From: Acinetobacter genomosp. 15BJ
GTDB lineage: Bacteria; Pseudomonadota; Gammaproteobacteria; Pseudomonadales; Moraxellaceae
DNA: 64,000 nucleotides
Assembly (NCBI RefSeq): GCF_000400715.1
Contig: NZ_KE007347.1
Coordinates: 124,001 to 188,000 of the forward strand
Direction of reading: 5' to 3'
Shown piece by piece: positions 27,476 through 36,817 of this stretch. The notes beneath the pieces were generated by a model that had not been told where the DNA came from, made no database searches, and saw only the letters and a list, made by a program, of their open reading frames with translations. The position numbers and the translations under genes were made by a program. How positions within the stretch are numbered: the first letter of the stretch is position 1; every line of letters starts with the position of its first letter.

Positions 27476-28531
27476 TTAGAAACGGTAACCGACACCGACA
27501 TAGGTAATCAGTGGATCAATATCAATTTTAGTATTTGCTTTGATGAGTTCTTTACCTGTGTTGCGGTCAGTCACAGAGATTTTAGCCTCATTATTCATTT
27601 TGGAATAAGAAACAGAACCGACAGCAAACCAGTTTGGGTTAAAGTCATAGGTTGCACCTACAGTCACAATCGGGGCAAAGGTGTCCGTTGCTTTGAGTTT
27701 AACTACAGGGTCTGCTGAGGATGTTTTGCCATCTAAGGCTGCACCTGCTTTTCCATCATGAATATTTTGAATCATATGACCTGCTTTGATTAAATCTGAC
27801 TCAATCCCTGAGTTTATTTTTAAATCATTAAAATAAGCATACATGACACCTGCGCCAACATAGGGACGGAACTTATTCACCCCAGATTTACCAAATTGGT
27901 AATGTAGTTCTACAGCGGGTAACCAAGCACGTGCAGTTGCAGCTTTGTCACCTTGGGTTAGATCAGTGATATGGATATCTTGTTTTAAACCAATTGTTCC
28001 TAATGCTGTTTCTGCCTGACCTGTTAAGGGTGCATAGATATCACCTTTACCTTTGATATCAACTTTCGGTGGAATACCAGCCTTAACCTCTAAAGAGATG
28101 TTATCGGTAAAATGGTAATTAGCCATAATACCAACAGTGTCGACATTATCAGCTTCTAAGCCTGTTCCTTGGCTTTGCCAGTTAGATAAACCGTTGACAG
28201 TTGCAGTTCCCGTTAACAGGCCTGGTACTGGGTCAAAGGGTTGTATTTTAATCGCATCATAAAGAAGCTTATTGGAGTCTCGGTCTGCTGCTGCAAGTAC
28301 AGCTTGTTTAGAGACATCTCCAACTTTGGCTTTAGTACCCTCAGCAACACTCGTGTTGATATTGACTGGATTTGCAGATCCTTGCGGCATGGCATGTAAC
28401 CAGCCTGCGGAAACAGAAAAACGTTTAAACCCATCTCCATCTTTCAGACTGAAATAAGGCGAGTCTGCGAAAGTAAGTGTGGGTAGTGCACATACACCTG
28501 TAATCAGGCAAGCGAATGATTTCTTCATCAT
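27476..28531 (-). CDS. OmpW-family outer-membrane protein, long form
   Basis: A 351-residue protein with a signal peptide (KKSFACLITGVCALPTLTFA) and OmpW features: KRFSVSAGWLHAMPQG at the start, NYHFTDNISLEVKAGIPPK, RPYVGAGVMYAYF in the middle and a C-terminal YVGVGYRF. OmpW/AlkL proteins are eight-stranded barrels that let hydrophobic molecules cross the outer membrane. It is about 140 residues longer than E. coli OmpW; the extra length lies in loops around residues 45-110 and 225-260. Start may be either of two adjacent ATG codons. Confidence 0.85.
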   Translation of the reverse strand: MMKKSFACLITGVCALPTLTFADSPYFSLKDGDGFKRFSVSAGWLHAMPQGSANPVNINTSVAEGTKAKVGDVSKQAVLAAADRDSNKLLYDAIKIQPFDPVPGLLTGTATVNGLSNWQSQGTGLEADNVDTVGIMANYHFTDNISLEVKAGIPPKVDIKGKGDIYAPLTGQAETALGTIGLKQDIHITDLTQGDKAATARAWLPAVELHYQFGKSGVNKFRPYVGAGVMYAYFNDLKINSGIESDLIKAGHMIQNIHDGKAGAALDGKTSSADPVVKLKATDTFAPIVTVGATYDFNPNWFAVGSVSYSKMNNEAKISVTDRNTGKELIKANTKIDIDPLITYVGVGYRF

Positions 28532-28686
28532 TGTGGGACTCCATGTCCAAAACGTTTGTTAGGATTTTTCTTGCGCCCACCATAACGCTATTTTTAAATA
28601 GGCTTTGTTTAGTTAAATTTTATAATTGTTATGCTTATGAATTTTTTTGTTTGATTTAAATAAATTGATGAAGAAAATGTGGATGC

Positions 28687-28713
28687 GTAAAAAAAGCCAC
28701 CGGAGTGACTTTT
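28687..28713 (-). terminator. terminator of map
   Basis: On the minus strand AAAAGTCAC pairs with GTGGCTTTT (one U-G pair), loop TCCG, followed by T. Confidence 0.7.
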
Positions 28714-28737
28714 TAAGAATAATTCAAAGTGAATGAA

Positions 28738-29562
28738 TTACATAAAGCGAGAAAGATCTTCTTCAGGTCGAGCAGTTAAAACTTCGATCCCTGTTTGTGT
28801 TACCAAAATCGTATGTTCATATTGAGCAGATAACTTGTGATCTTTTGTGACAACCGTCCACTTATCACCTAAAAGCTTGGTTTGCCAAACACCTGCATTG
28901 ACCATTGGCTCAATAGTAAAGGTCATGCCTGCTTCTAAGCGCATACCAGTTCCCTTTTGACCATAGTGTAGAACTTGTGGTTCGTCGTGGAAAACATTGC
29001 CGATACCATGACCACAATATTCACGGACAACACTGAAACGCTCAGATTCAACATACTGTTGAATGGCATAGCCAACATCACCTAGATATGAACCATCTCT
29101 AACAGTTGCCATACCGCGATACATCGCTTCCTGCGCCACTGAACATAAACGATTAGCAAGAATAGATGTTTCACCACCCACGATGTACATCATGTTGGTA
29201 TCGCCGTGATAACCATCTTTAATAACCGTTACATCAATATTAAGAATATCACCGTTCTTTAATGTTTTATTTTCAGATGGGATGCCATGACAAACAACAT
29301 GGTTAACTGAAGTACAAATAGAATGTTGAAAAGCAGGGCGGCCAGGTGCAGCACCGTAACCTACACAGGCAGGAATCGCTTGTTGAACATTTTCAATATG
29401 ATTGCGACAGATTGTATCGAGTTCTAGTGTGCTCACACCCGCTTTAATATGCGGTTTAATCATGTCTAGAACTTCAGCCGCCAATTTCCCTGCAACACGC
29501 ATCTTTTCAATTTCTTCAGGTGTTTTGATTAATCGGCGTGGGGCTGTATAAGTTGTATTCAT
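28738..29562 (-). CDS. map: methionine aminopeptidase, type I
   Basis: Removes the N-terminal methionine from new proteins. The 274-residue enzyme has the dinuclear metal ligands in NGDILNIDVTVI, GYHGDTN, EYCGHGIG and FTIEPMV, in the order of type I enzymes, and VCHGIPS for substrate binding. It is divergent from rpsB, the common arrangement in gammaproteobacteria. Length agrees with E. coli Map (264). Confidence 0.97.
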   Translation of the reverse strand: MNTTYTAPRRLIKTPEEIEKMRVAGKLAAEVLDMIKPHIKAGVSTLELDTICRNHIENVQQAIPACVGYGAAPGRPAFQHSICTSVNHVVCHGIPSENKTLKNGDILNIDVTVIKDGYHGDTNMMYIVGGETSILANRLCSVAQEAMYRGMATVRDGSYLGDVGYAIQQYVESERFSVVREYCGHGIGNVFHDEPQVLHYGQKGTGMRLEAGMTFTIEPMVNAGVWQTKLLGDKWTVVTKDHKLSAQYEHTILVTQTGIEVLTARPEEDLSRFM

Positions 29563-29704
29563 GATCTCTAAAAACTTTTGGTAATTTGCAAGTGTCTATG
29601 GTATAAATAGCCGCCTATTTTATCAAATGCTTTTCGTGAATATATTTTACGAAAATATCTGATAACAATAGTCGTAAAAAATCCGCACATATATCGACAC
29701 ATTA

Positions 29705-29775
29705 CTCTGGGTGCCTAGCAATAGGTGGAGAATGCGGATATATGGAGGCCTAACCCAAACTTTAAGGTAAAGAAA
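29705..29775 (+). promoter_or_regulatory. possible S2-responsive leader of rpsB
   Basis: The rpsB 5' region can form a CCTA-GCAA-TAGG hairpin with a GNRA loop (29714-29725), enclosed by GGGT (29709-29712) pairing with ACCC (29753-29756). In other gammaproteobacteria ribosomal protein S2 represses its own mRNA through a structured rpsB leader; that this one works in the same way is inference. Confidence 0.35.
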
Positions 29776-30528
29776 ATGGCAGATTACAACGTAAGCATGC
29801 GCGACCTTCTTCAAGCAGGCGCACACTTTGGTCACCAAACTCGTTTCTGGAACCCAAAAATGCGTCAATACATTTTTGGCGCGCGTAACAAAATTCACAT
29901 CATCAACCTTGAGCACACTGTTCCTGCGTTAAATGATGCTTTGAACTTTGTTAACAATCTTGCAAGCAAAAAGAACAAAGTATTGTTCGTTGGTACTAAA
30001 CGTGCTGCTTCTAACATCATCCGTGAACAAGCTCAACGCGCTGGTCAACCATATGTAGATCACCGTTGGTTAGGTGGTATGTTGACGAACTGGAAAACAC
30101 TTCGCCAATCTATCAACCGTTTAAAAGACCTTCAAACTCAATCTCAAGACGGTACTTTTGCAAAGCTTACTAAACGTGAAGCTTTAGAGCGTACTCGTGA
30201 GATGGAAAAACTTGAACGTGCTTTAGGCGGCGTTAAGAACATGGGTGGTTTACCTGACGCATTATTTGTAATCGACGTTGATCACGAAGCGATTGCAATC
30301 AAAGAAGCGAAAAACTTAGGTATTCCTGTAATCGGTATCGTTGATACAAACTCTAACCCAGACAACGTTGATTACGTTATTCCGGGTAACGACGATGCGA
30401 TTCGTGCAGTAACTTTGTATGCTTCAGCTATGGCTGATGCGATTCTTGCTGGTAAAGAATACGCTCAATCACAAGCTAATGCACAAGCAAAAGGCGACGA
30501 TGCTGCGAAAGACGCATCTGAGGCTTAA
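29776..30528 (+). CDS. rpsB: 30S ribosomal protein S2
   Basis: A 250-residue S2 protein, part of the small ribosomal subunit near the mRNA exit. Family landmarks: [48 protein letters not shown] and [13 protein letters not shown]. The start at 29776 gives the standard N-terminus; an in-frame GTG 17 codons upstream lies in the leader. tsf follows after an internal terminator, the usual arrangement. Confidence 0.98.
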   Translation: MADYNVSMRDLLQAGAHFGHQTRFWNPKMRQYIFGARNKIHIINLEHTVPALNDALNFVNNLASKKNKVLFVGTKRAASNIIREQAQRAGQPYVDHRWLGGMLTNWKTLRQSINRLKDLQTQSQDGTFAKLTKREALERTREMEKLERALGGVKNMGGLPDALFVIDVDHEAIAIKEAKNLGIPVIGIVDTNSNPDNVDYVIPGNDDAIRAVTLYASAMADAILAGKEYAQSQANAQAKGDDAAKDASEA

Positions 30529-30595
30529 TGCGTTTTGACGCAAGCTTGTCATTTTTGCGACATGTAATGGTGGCAGATTAAAGCGTCGAGAGTGC

Positions 30596-30628
30596 AAACG
30601 GCCCAGAGTTTCTTTGGGCCGTTTTTGT
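30596..30628 (+). terminator. terminator/attenuator between rpsB and tsf
   Basis: Stem AACGGCCCA / TGGGCCGTT with a 9-base loop and T run. Partial read-through would let tsf be expressed from the rpsB promoter. Confidence 0.9.
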
Positions 30629-30666
30629 TGAACAGATTTATTTTCTACCGATTTTAGGAGATCAAC

Positions 30667-31542
30667 ATGACTGCAGTTACTGCGAGCATGGTAAAAGAAT
30701 TACGTGACCGTACTGGTCTTGCAATGATGGAATGCAAAAAAGCATTAACAGAAGCAGGCGGTGACATCGAACTTGCGATTGATAACCTTCGTAAATCAGG
30801 TCAAGCAAAAGCTGCTAAAAAAGCAGGTAACATTGCTGCTGATGGCGCGATCACTATTATTCAAAACGGTAACAAAGCAATTCTTGTTGAAGTTAACTGT
30901 CAAACTGACTTCGTTGCTAAAGACGAAAACTTCAAAAACTTCTCTGATAAAGTTGCTGCTGCTGCACTTGCTGCAAACGAAACTGATGCTGCGAAAATTG
31001 CTGAACTTAAGCTTGAAGACGGCGCAACTGTAGAAGAAGCTCGTGTTGCACTTGTTCAAAAAATCGGTGAGAACATTCAAGTTCGTCGTGCTCAAATCGT
31101 TGAAGGCGAAAACTTGGCTGTTTACAAACACGGTTTAAAAATCGGTGTTGTTGTTTCATACACAGGTGATGCTGACACTGGTAAAGGTATTGCAATGCAC
31201 GTTGCTGCGTTCAACCCAGTTGCTGTAAATGCTGAAGCTGTTCCAGCTGACTTGATCGCTAAAGAGAAAGAAATTGCTGAAGCGAAAGCATTAGAATCTG
31301 GTAAGCCTGCAAACATCGTTGAGAAAATGGTAACTGGTTCAGTTGAAAAATACTTGAACGAAGTTGCTCTTGATCGTCAAATGTATGTTATCGACAATGA
31401 CAAGAAAGTTGCTGATGTATTAAAAGCGACTGGTACTGTTGTAGCTCAATTCGTTCGTTTCGAAGTGGGTGAAGGTATTGAGAAGAAAGCTGAAATGAGC
31501 TTTGCGGAAGAAGTTGCTGCTGCTCAAGCTGCTGCGAAGTAA
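30667..31542 (+). CDS. tsf: elongation factor Ts
   Basis: Nucleotide exchange factor for EF-Tu, 291 residues (E. coli 283). N-terminal UBA-like domain ([19 protein letters not shown]), the EF-Tu contact [14 protein letters not shown] and the paired core domains ending with [18 protein letters not shown] precedes the ATG. Strong codon bias, in line with high expression. Confidence 0.98.
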   Translation: MTAVTASMVKELRDRTGLAMMECKKALTEAGGDIELAIDNLRKSGQAKAAKKAGNIAADGAITIIQNGNKAILVEVNCQTDFVAKDENFKNFSDKVAAAALAANETDAAKIAELKLEDGATVEEARVALVQKIGENIQVRRAQIVEGENLAVYKHGLKIGVVVSYTGDADTGKGIAMHVAAFNPVAVNAEAVPADLIAKEKEIAEAKALESGKPANIVEKMVTGSVEKYLNEVALDRQMYVIDNDKKVADVLKATGTVVAQFVRFEVGEGIEKKAEMSFAEEVAAAQAAAK

Positions 31543-31553
31543 TTCGTATCTTC

Positions 31554-31588
31554 TAAAAAACCCAGTCATTATGGCTGGGTTTTTTTAT
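31554..31588 (+). terminator. terminator of tsf
   Basis: Stem AACCCAG / CTGGGTT with T run, 16 bases after the stop. Confidence 0.9.
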
Positions 31589-31596
31589 TGCCTGTA

Positions 31597-31628
31597 GAAA
31601 AAGCCCACTATATTGAGTGGGCTTTTAT
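31597..31628 (-). terminator. terminator of the NlpE-like gene
   Basis: Stem AAAAGCCCACT / AGTGGGCTTTT, loop ATATTG; lies 12 bases beyond the stop of the minus-strand gene and back to back with the tsf terminator. Confidence 0.9.
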
Positions 31629-31640
31629 AGACTGAAAAAT

Positions 31641-32114
31641 TTATTCAGCTTCTTTCTTTAGTTCATATTTTTCAGCTAATTCGCCTGTGATCTCTTTGCC
31701 TTCCATATCAAGGGCTTTTAAATAGCCTTCAGCAACAAAGTATTTACGGCCATCGCCAGCTTTGTCTAGCTCAATAATTGAGGTGTTTTGGCTATCGAAT
31801 TTAAAGCTACCTTTGCTTTCAAACGCTTTACCATCACCTTTGCCTAGATAAGTCTCTTTTAACTCAAATGTTTTATCTTGGTTGAGTTCAAGCTCGGTTT
31901 CAATTCCTTCGCAATCTGCGCAAGGGAGTGCACCTTTATATGTGCCATTCCAGTCTAATGAGTTTTCTGCTGTGTGTGCACTATCAACAACCTCAGTGCT
32001 GCTTTCTGTGCTCGTTGCAGGTGGGGTTTGTTCATCAGTTTTTGGTGTTTCTGCTTTATTGCATGCAACTAAAAAAATAGAAGCTAAAGAAATGGCGATA
32101 ATTGATTTTTTCAT
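31641..32114 (-). CDS. NlpE-like copper/surface-sensing lipoprotein
   Basis: A 157-residue lipoprotein: signal peptide ending in the lipobox LVAC (Cys18), a Thr/Ser/Glu-rich linker to about residue 50, then the NlpE N-terminal domain with LPCADCEGIETEL (Cys-x-x-Cys), and strands ending YLKALDMEGKEI. In E. coli NlpE reports copper stress and surface contact to the Cpx system. This one has only the N-terminal domain, without the OB-fold C-terminal half. Its partner is not shown here. Confidence 0.82.
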   Translation of the reverse strand: MKKSIIAISLASIFLVACNKAETPKTDEQTPPATSTESSTEVVDSAHTAENSLDWNGTYKGALPCADCEGIETELELNQDKTFELKETYLGKGDGKAFESKGSFKFDSQNTSIIELDKAGDGRKYFVAEGYLKALDMEGKEITGELAEKYELKKEAE

Positions 32115-33037
32115 CTTAGATATAACCTTGTGAAAATATTAATATCCAAGTTATTAGATTTTAAAAAGAAATGGTAGTAAGGGAATGTAAGGGTTATTTA
32201 ACCTTTGGTAAAGCAAGACAAGTTAACCTTGTTTTGTTTTAGCTGTTTACGACAGTGTTTAGCACTTTTGGTCGTGACCTTTGAGCAATTCTTCTTGGCT
32301 TGAGCTGATGTGTAATGCTGTAATTTAGTTAGAAATTCTACAACTTGAGCGCTCTGATTTTTTGGGTTAGCGAAGGCAAGAGCTTGTCTAATAGGATTTG
32401 TAAATTTGCCCTATTGAAGGTTTGGAAAAATGGGACCAAATGGGTTTGGATGGAGTGGAAAAAATCGATCTTAAGTTTAAATTTAATTTCAGATCACCCT
32501 TTTTATTATTTGAAATATACAGGATTATTCTTAAAATTTTATGTAGCCAAAGTCTGTCATTTTTAAAATTCAAGTAAGTTTAGAGAGCCCAAGACCCATT
32601 AATAAAACTTTTAAATGAATTGCTTTTGTTTATGGGTTTTGTGGTGTGTTGAATCCAGTAAAATTGACCAGTGACTTTGTTTTTTGTGATTGTTATGGCT
32701 CATATTATTGAAAGTTAATAATAAAAAATGGATATAGTTTTGGCGGGCTTAAACTTCTTACAGAATTTAAAATTGGTTAAAAAAAGATCTGTTATGGTGT
32801 GAGTTTTATTTGTTAATATTTGTTGTTTATTGGTTTTGTTATGTAATTTTTTAATTTTAATAGAAATTTCAAATAAAAATTCTGTGATCTGGTTCTGATT
32901 CTTTATGTATTATGCGCCTTATAGGGTAAAAAAAAGATGCTTTGAAAAAACAGTCAGGAAGGCTAGTGATTGTGATGGGGAAGGCTAGTTTTTACATCTA
33001 TTAATCTAATTCTCGTAATGTAAAAAGGTTTTTGACC
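32115..33037. other. 900-base AT-rich gap before the pilus operon
   Basis: No intact gene. The right part (about 32580-33037) is very AT-rich and should hold the pilus promoter. The left part has a start-less open frame listed separately. A 73-codon plus-strand frame at 32345-32566 is low-complexity and I do not believe it is coding. Confidence 0.5.
32198..32410 (-). pseudogene. start-less 70-codon open frame, possible gene remnant
   Basis: From a TAG at 32411-32413 the minus strand is open for 70 codons to a TAA at 32198-32200. The translation contains RQALAFANPKNQSAQ, which looks like a signal-peptidase site, then a Lys-rich stretch with three or four cysteines (AKKNCSKV, AKHCRKQ, LSCFTKG). 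There is no ATG, GTG or TTG in frame and no hydrophobic core before ALAFA. It could be a decayed small exported protein or chance. Confidence 0.25.
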
Positions 33038-33568
33038 ATGAATAAGTCTTTCATTTGTTTGTCAGCACTCGCTGTTGGTTTAATGTCTGCCAACGTTGCA
33101 AATGCAGCATCAGCAACAGGTACTTTAACTGTTAAAGCAACAATTACAAATAGCTGTGTATTGAATACTTCAGCTACAGGTACAACAGCGAATGCAGTTT
33201 TAGATTTTGGTACATTAAGTTCTCTTGCTAGCAACGTAGATGCTGATACTACAACGACAGGTGGTACTTCGATCAAGGTTCTATGTAACAACACTGTGCC
33301 ATGGACTTTGGCTTTTGATGCTGGAAAAAATGCTCAATCGACGCAGCGTCGTATGATTGGCGGTGCAACAAGTAATGAATACATTCCGTACAATCTTTTC
33401 TCTGACACCAATCGTGCAACTGCAATTGGTATTGCAACCACGGCTTATAGCGGAACGGGTTCTGGCGCAGTACAAACTGTGAATGTGTATGGTCGTATCC
33501 CTGCTGGCTCAACTTTACCAAGTGCTGGCAGCTATTTGGATACAGTAACTGTGACAGTGACTTATTAA
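33038..33568 (+). CDS. archaic (Csu-type) pilus major subunit, SCPU domain
   Basis: A 176-residue secreted subunit: signal peptide (NKSFICLSALAVGLMSANVANA), then a spore-coat-U (SCPU) domain with the donor strand region ATGTLTVKATITNSCVL, paired cysteines (SCVL and VLCNN) and the closing VTVTVTY. This is the CsuA/B type of subunit of archaic chaperone-usher pili. It is followed by chaperone, usher and tip genes. The ATG at 33038 is chosen over a TTG two codons earlier. Confidence 0.88.
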   Translation: MNKSFICLSALAVGLMSANVANAASATGTLTVKATITNSCVLNTSATGTTANAVLDFGTLSSLASNVDADTTTTGGTSIKVLCNNTVPWTLAFDAGKNAQSTQRRMIGGATSNEYIPYNLFSDTNRATAIGIATTAYSGTGSGAVQTVNVYGRIPAGSTLPSAGSYLDTVTVTVTY

Positions 33569-33647
33569 TTTTAATTAAATTATACGGTATCACTAGCTCT
33601 TTTCTTAAGAGCTAGTTTAATTTCAGAAAAGTAAAACTGGGCAAATC

Positions 33648-34354
33648 ATGAAAAAACATCTTTTTGTTATTACAAGTTTATTGTTATCTTTGCCTAGTAT
33701 ATTGAATGCAGCTTCCATTCGTCTTTCACCTGTCAGTGTTGAAATATTAAGTGATCAAGCGGCATCTTCAATCAGTTTATATAACCAGTCAAATGAAAGT
33801 ACTGATTTACAAGTACGTGTATTTGAATGGAGTCAAAAGATGGGCAAGATCAATTATTACCTACAGATGATATTGCAATTAGCCCGCCATTCTTAAAATT
33901 ACAGCCCAATGATTCTTATAATATACGTGTAGTAAGGATTAATCCGATACCAGTTTCTGGTGAAAAAACCTATCGTATTATTATTGATGAATTGCCTAAA
34001 CCTATTGATAGCCGCAAAGCGGATCAGGGAATTAATGTACTACTGCGTTCATCATTGCCAGTATTTGTGGTTAATAAGCAGGCGATCACTAAACTTAGCT
34101 GGACAATACAAGAAGAGCAAAATAATTCTTATCTTACGATTAGTAATGTGGGCGATAGACATGCGCTCTTAAATAACCTAACGCTCAATGATGCAACAAC
34201 TGGGCAAAGTTATCCGATTAAAGTAAATACGGTGAATGGTTATATTCTAGCTGGAAAATCAAGGAGCTTTAGCCTCTCTAGTGAATTTAAATATGATAAG
34301 AATCATAAGTATACAATTAGCTTAATGATTAATGGTAAGCAAGCTACGCTTTAA
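33648..34354 (+). pseudogene. Csu-type periplasmic pilus chaperone, frameshifted
   Basis: Codons 1-63 encode a signal peptide and the first strands of a PapD-like chaperone (SIRLSPVSVEILSDQAASSI, VFEWSQK). At the AAAA run 33835-33838 the frame breaks; the chaperone continues in the -1 frame (DGQDQLLPTDDIAISPPFLKL to the natural TAA at 34354, with GEKTYRIIIDELP and TISNVGDRHALL). One extra A would restore a protein of about 235 residues reading WSQKDGQDQ. Without a chaperone the pilus should not assemble. A sequencing error in the A run is the main alternative. Confidence 0.85.
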
Positions 34355-34363
34355 GAGGCTTAG

Positions 34364-36817
34364 ATGAAACATATTATAAGTATCTTATGTGTAACTTATC
34401 TTCCAGTTCACGCATTGGCTGAGTCTTTGCAAGATAGTACAAATACTTTAATGCCTGCAATTCCGGATTTAGTCGAGGTAAATAGCCGTACAGAAAAGAA
34501 TGGTAATGACGGATTGGCTAAAAATTATACCCAGCTATTTTTAAATGTATATATAAACTCTCAAAGTTCTAATGATTTGATTTCTGTGAAAAAAGATCAA
34601 GACGGAAAATTGTATATTCGTTCTAATGACTTAAAAAAATTAAGAGTAAAAATAGATAGCAAAATACCAAATACGATGTGGGTGTGCCTTAATGCTCTAG
34701 ATAAAATTGAATTTAGTTATCTGGAAAAGGATCAGTCTTTAAGTTTAGTCATTCCATCAAGTATGCTGGAAAATTATGCTGTAGATCTTAATCAACAAGA
34801 TATTACCAATTCTAAGTTACTAAAACTAAAAACCTTAAATGCCGCAGTTCTAAATTATGGCTTATACCACTCCATAACAAATGGGGAGGCTGTTTTTTCA
34901 GGCTCCGCTGAAGGTATTTTTAATAGTGCGATCGGTAATTTTTCTTCTGGAATGTTGTATAACGGCAGTGATGAAAATAGCTATAGTCACGATAAATGGG
35001 TACGTTTGGAAAGTAAGTGGCAATATGTCGATCCTGAAAAGATCAGGATGTATACATTAGGGGACTTTATCTCCAATACACCCGATTGGGGAAATAGTGT
35101 GCGTCTTGCTGGTTTTCAGTGGTCAAGCGCTTATACCCAACGTAGTGATATTGTGACATCGGCATTACCACAATTTTCTGGTTCAGCCGCATTGCCTTCA
35201 ACGCTCGATTTGTACGTCAATCAACAAAAAATTTATTCAGGCTTTGTTCCATCAGGTCCGTTTGATATTAAACAATTACCATTTATTTCTGGAAATGAAG
35301 TCACCCTAGTGACCACAGATGCGATGGGTCAACAAAGTATTACTAAGAAGCCTTACTATTTCTCATCTAAAATTCTGGCAAAAGGCATAAACGAGTTTTC
35401 AATAGATGTTGGTGTTCCACGCTATAACTATGGGCTTTATTCAAATGACTATGATGATGCTACTTTTGCATCAGGTGCAATTCGATATGGTTATAGTAAT
35501 TCACTCACATTGAGTGGCGGAATGGAGGCTTCGACAGATGGTTTATCTAATCTGGGAACTGGTTTTGCTCAGAACTTATTTGGCTTAGGTGTAATTAACG
35601 CCGATATGGCAGTAAGTCAGTATAAGGATGAAAATGGCTACTCTGCCTTGGTGGGTTTGGAAGGCCGTATTAGCAAGAGTATTTCGTTTAATACCAGCTA
35701 TCGAAAAGTATTTGATAACTATTTTGACCTTGCCCGAGTGTCTCAGGTGAGATATCTAAAAGATAATCAGATTGATGCTGAATCGCAAAATTACCTTAGC
35801 TATAGTGCATTGGCTGATGAGATTTTTAGAGCGGGAATTAACTATAATTTTTATACAGGCTATGGCGCTTATTTGGGCTATAACCAGATCAAATATAGTG
35901 ACCGCTCATATAAGTTATTATCTGTGAATCTAAGTGGGAGTATGAATAAGAATTGGGGGTTTTATATCTCCGCCTATAAGAATTATGAAGATAACAAAGA
36001 TTATGGCATTTACTTTGCGCTGCGTTATACGCCTTCTACTAAACTCAATGCCATTACAAGTATGTCTAATGACAGCGGTAAAACAACATATAGACAAGAA
36101 ATTAATGGATTTACTGATCCACAAATAGGCGCATTTGGATGGGGTGGATATGTTGAGCATGATCAGGATGTGAATGACAATAATGCATCGATATATGCCT
36201 CTTACCGTGCTCGACCAGCTTATCTTACAGGGCGATATACTCGATTTGGGGATAGTGATCAGGTTGCACTTTCAGCGACAGGGTCTTTGGTTGCGGCAGC
36301 GGGGCGTATATTTGCAGCAAATGAAATTGGAGATGGTTATGCTATTGTGAACAATGCAGGACCGCGAAGCCAGATTCTAAATGGTGGTGTGAATTTAGGG
36401 GAGACAGACAAATCTGGCCGATTCCTAATTGCGAATTTAAGACCTTATCAGCCTCATCATATCTATTTGGATCCATCATATTTACCGTTGCAATGGGATG
36501 TTACATCTACAAATCAAACAGCGCTCGTCGGCTATCGTCAAGGAACTCTGATCGACTTTGGTGCTCATCAAACCATTTCAGGATTGGTGAAAATTGTTGA
36601 TCGGAATAATTCTCCGTTACTACCTGGTTATACGGTTCGAATCAATGGGCAACAAGATGCAGTGGTTGGTTATGATGGTGAGGTATTTGTTCCAAACCTT
36701 TTGCAGCAAAATAAACTTGAAGTAGATCTTCTTGATCGTGGAACGTGTCAAGTCGATTTCACTTATAAGAGTAGTCAGTACACTGTCAGAAAATTAGGGC
36801 CTTATATATGTCAATAA
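34364..36817 (+). CDS. archaic (Csu-type) outer-membrane usher
   Basis: An 817-residue usher that would pass chaperone-bound subunits through the outer membrane. Signal peptide MKHIISILCVTYLPVHALA, N-terminal periplasmic domain, a long barrel (repeated aromatic strands, residues about 150-650), plug-region features and C-terminal domains (VRINGQQDAVVGYDGEVFV, then CQVDFTYK). It is CsuD-like and appears intact. It begins 9 bases after the chaperone and overlaps the tip gene by 10 bases. Confidence 0.92.
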   Translation: MKHIISILCVTYLPVHALAESLQDSTNTLMPAIPDLVEVNSRTEKNGNDGLAKNYTQLFLNVYINSQSSNDLISVKKDQDGKLYIRSNDLKKLRVKIDSKIPNTMWVCLNALDKIEFSYLEKDQSLSLVIPSSMLENYAVDLNQQDITNSKLLKLKTLNAAVLNYGLYHSITNGEAVFSGSAEGIFNSAIGNFSSGMLYNGSDENSYSHDKWVRLESKWQYVDPEKIRMYTLGDFISNTPDWGNSVRLAGFQWSSAYTQRSDIVTSALPQFSGSAALPSTLDLYVNQQKIYSGFVPSGPFDIKQLPFISGNEVTLVTTDAMGQQSITKKPYYFSSKILAKGINEFSIDVGVPRYNYGLYSNDYDDATFASGAIRYGYSNSLTLSGGMEASTDGLSNLGTGFAQNLFGLGVINADMAVSQYKDENGYSALVGLEGRISKSISFNTSYRKVFDNYFDLARVSQVRYLKDNQIDAESQNYLSYSALADEIFRAGINYNFYTGYGAYLGYNQIKYSDRSYKLLSVNLSGSMNKNWGFYISAYKNYEDNKDYGIYFALRYTPSTKLNAITSMSNDSGKTTYRQEINGFTDPQIGAFGWGGYVEHDQDVNDNNASIYASYRARPAYLTGRYTRFGDSDQVALSATGSLVAAAGRIFAANEIGDGYAIVNNAGPRSQILNGGVNLGETDKSGRFLIANLRPYQPHHIYLDPSYLPLQWDVTSTNQTALVGYRQGTLIDFGAHQTISGLVKIVDRNNSPLLPGYTVRINGQQDAVVGYDGEVFVPNLLQQNKLEVDLLDRGTCQVDFTYKSSQYTVRKLGPYICQ

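Noticed and set aside
29647..29916. 89-codon minus-strand frame over the rpsB leader
   Set aside because: It overlaps the start of rpsB antisense and has no protein-like pattern.
32345..32566. 73-codon plus-strand frame in the pre-pilus gap
   Set aside because: No ribosome site or recognisable domain; composition typical of AT-rich noncoding DNA.
33831..33842. Programmed ribosomal frameshift in the chaperone
   Set aside because: The site T-CAA-AAG is not a canonical slippery heptamer and no stimulatory structure was evident, so a mutation or sequencing error is simpler.
33827..34354. A separate gene starting at the in-frame ATG 33827
   Set aside because: It has no signal peptide and continues the chaperone seamlessly; a frameshift in one gene explains both halves.
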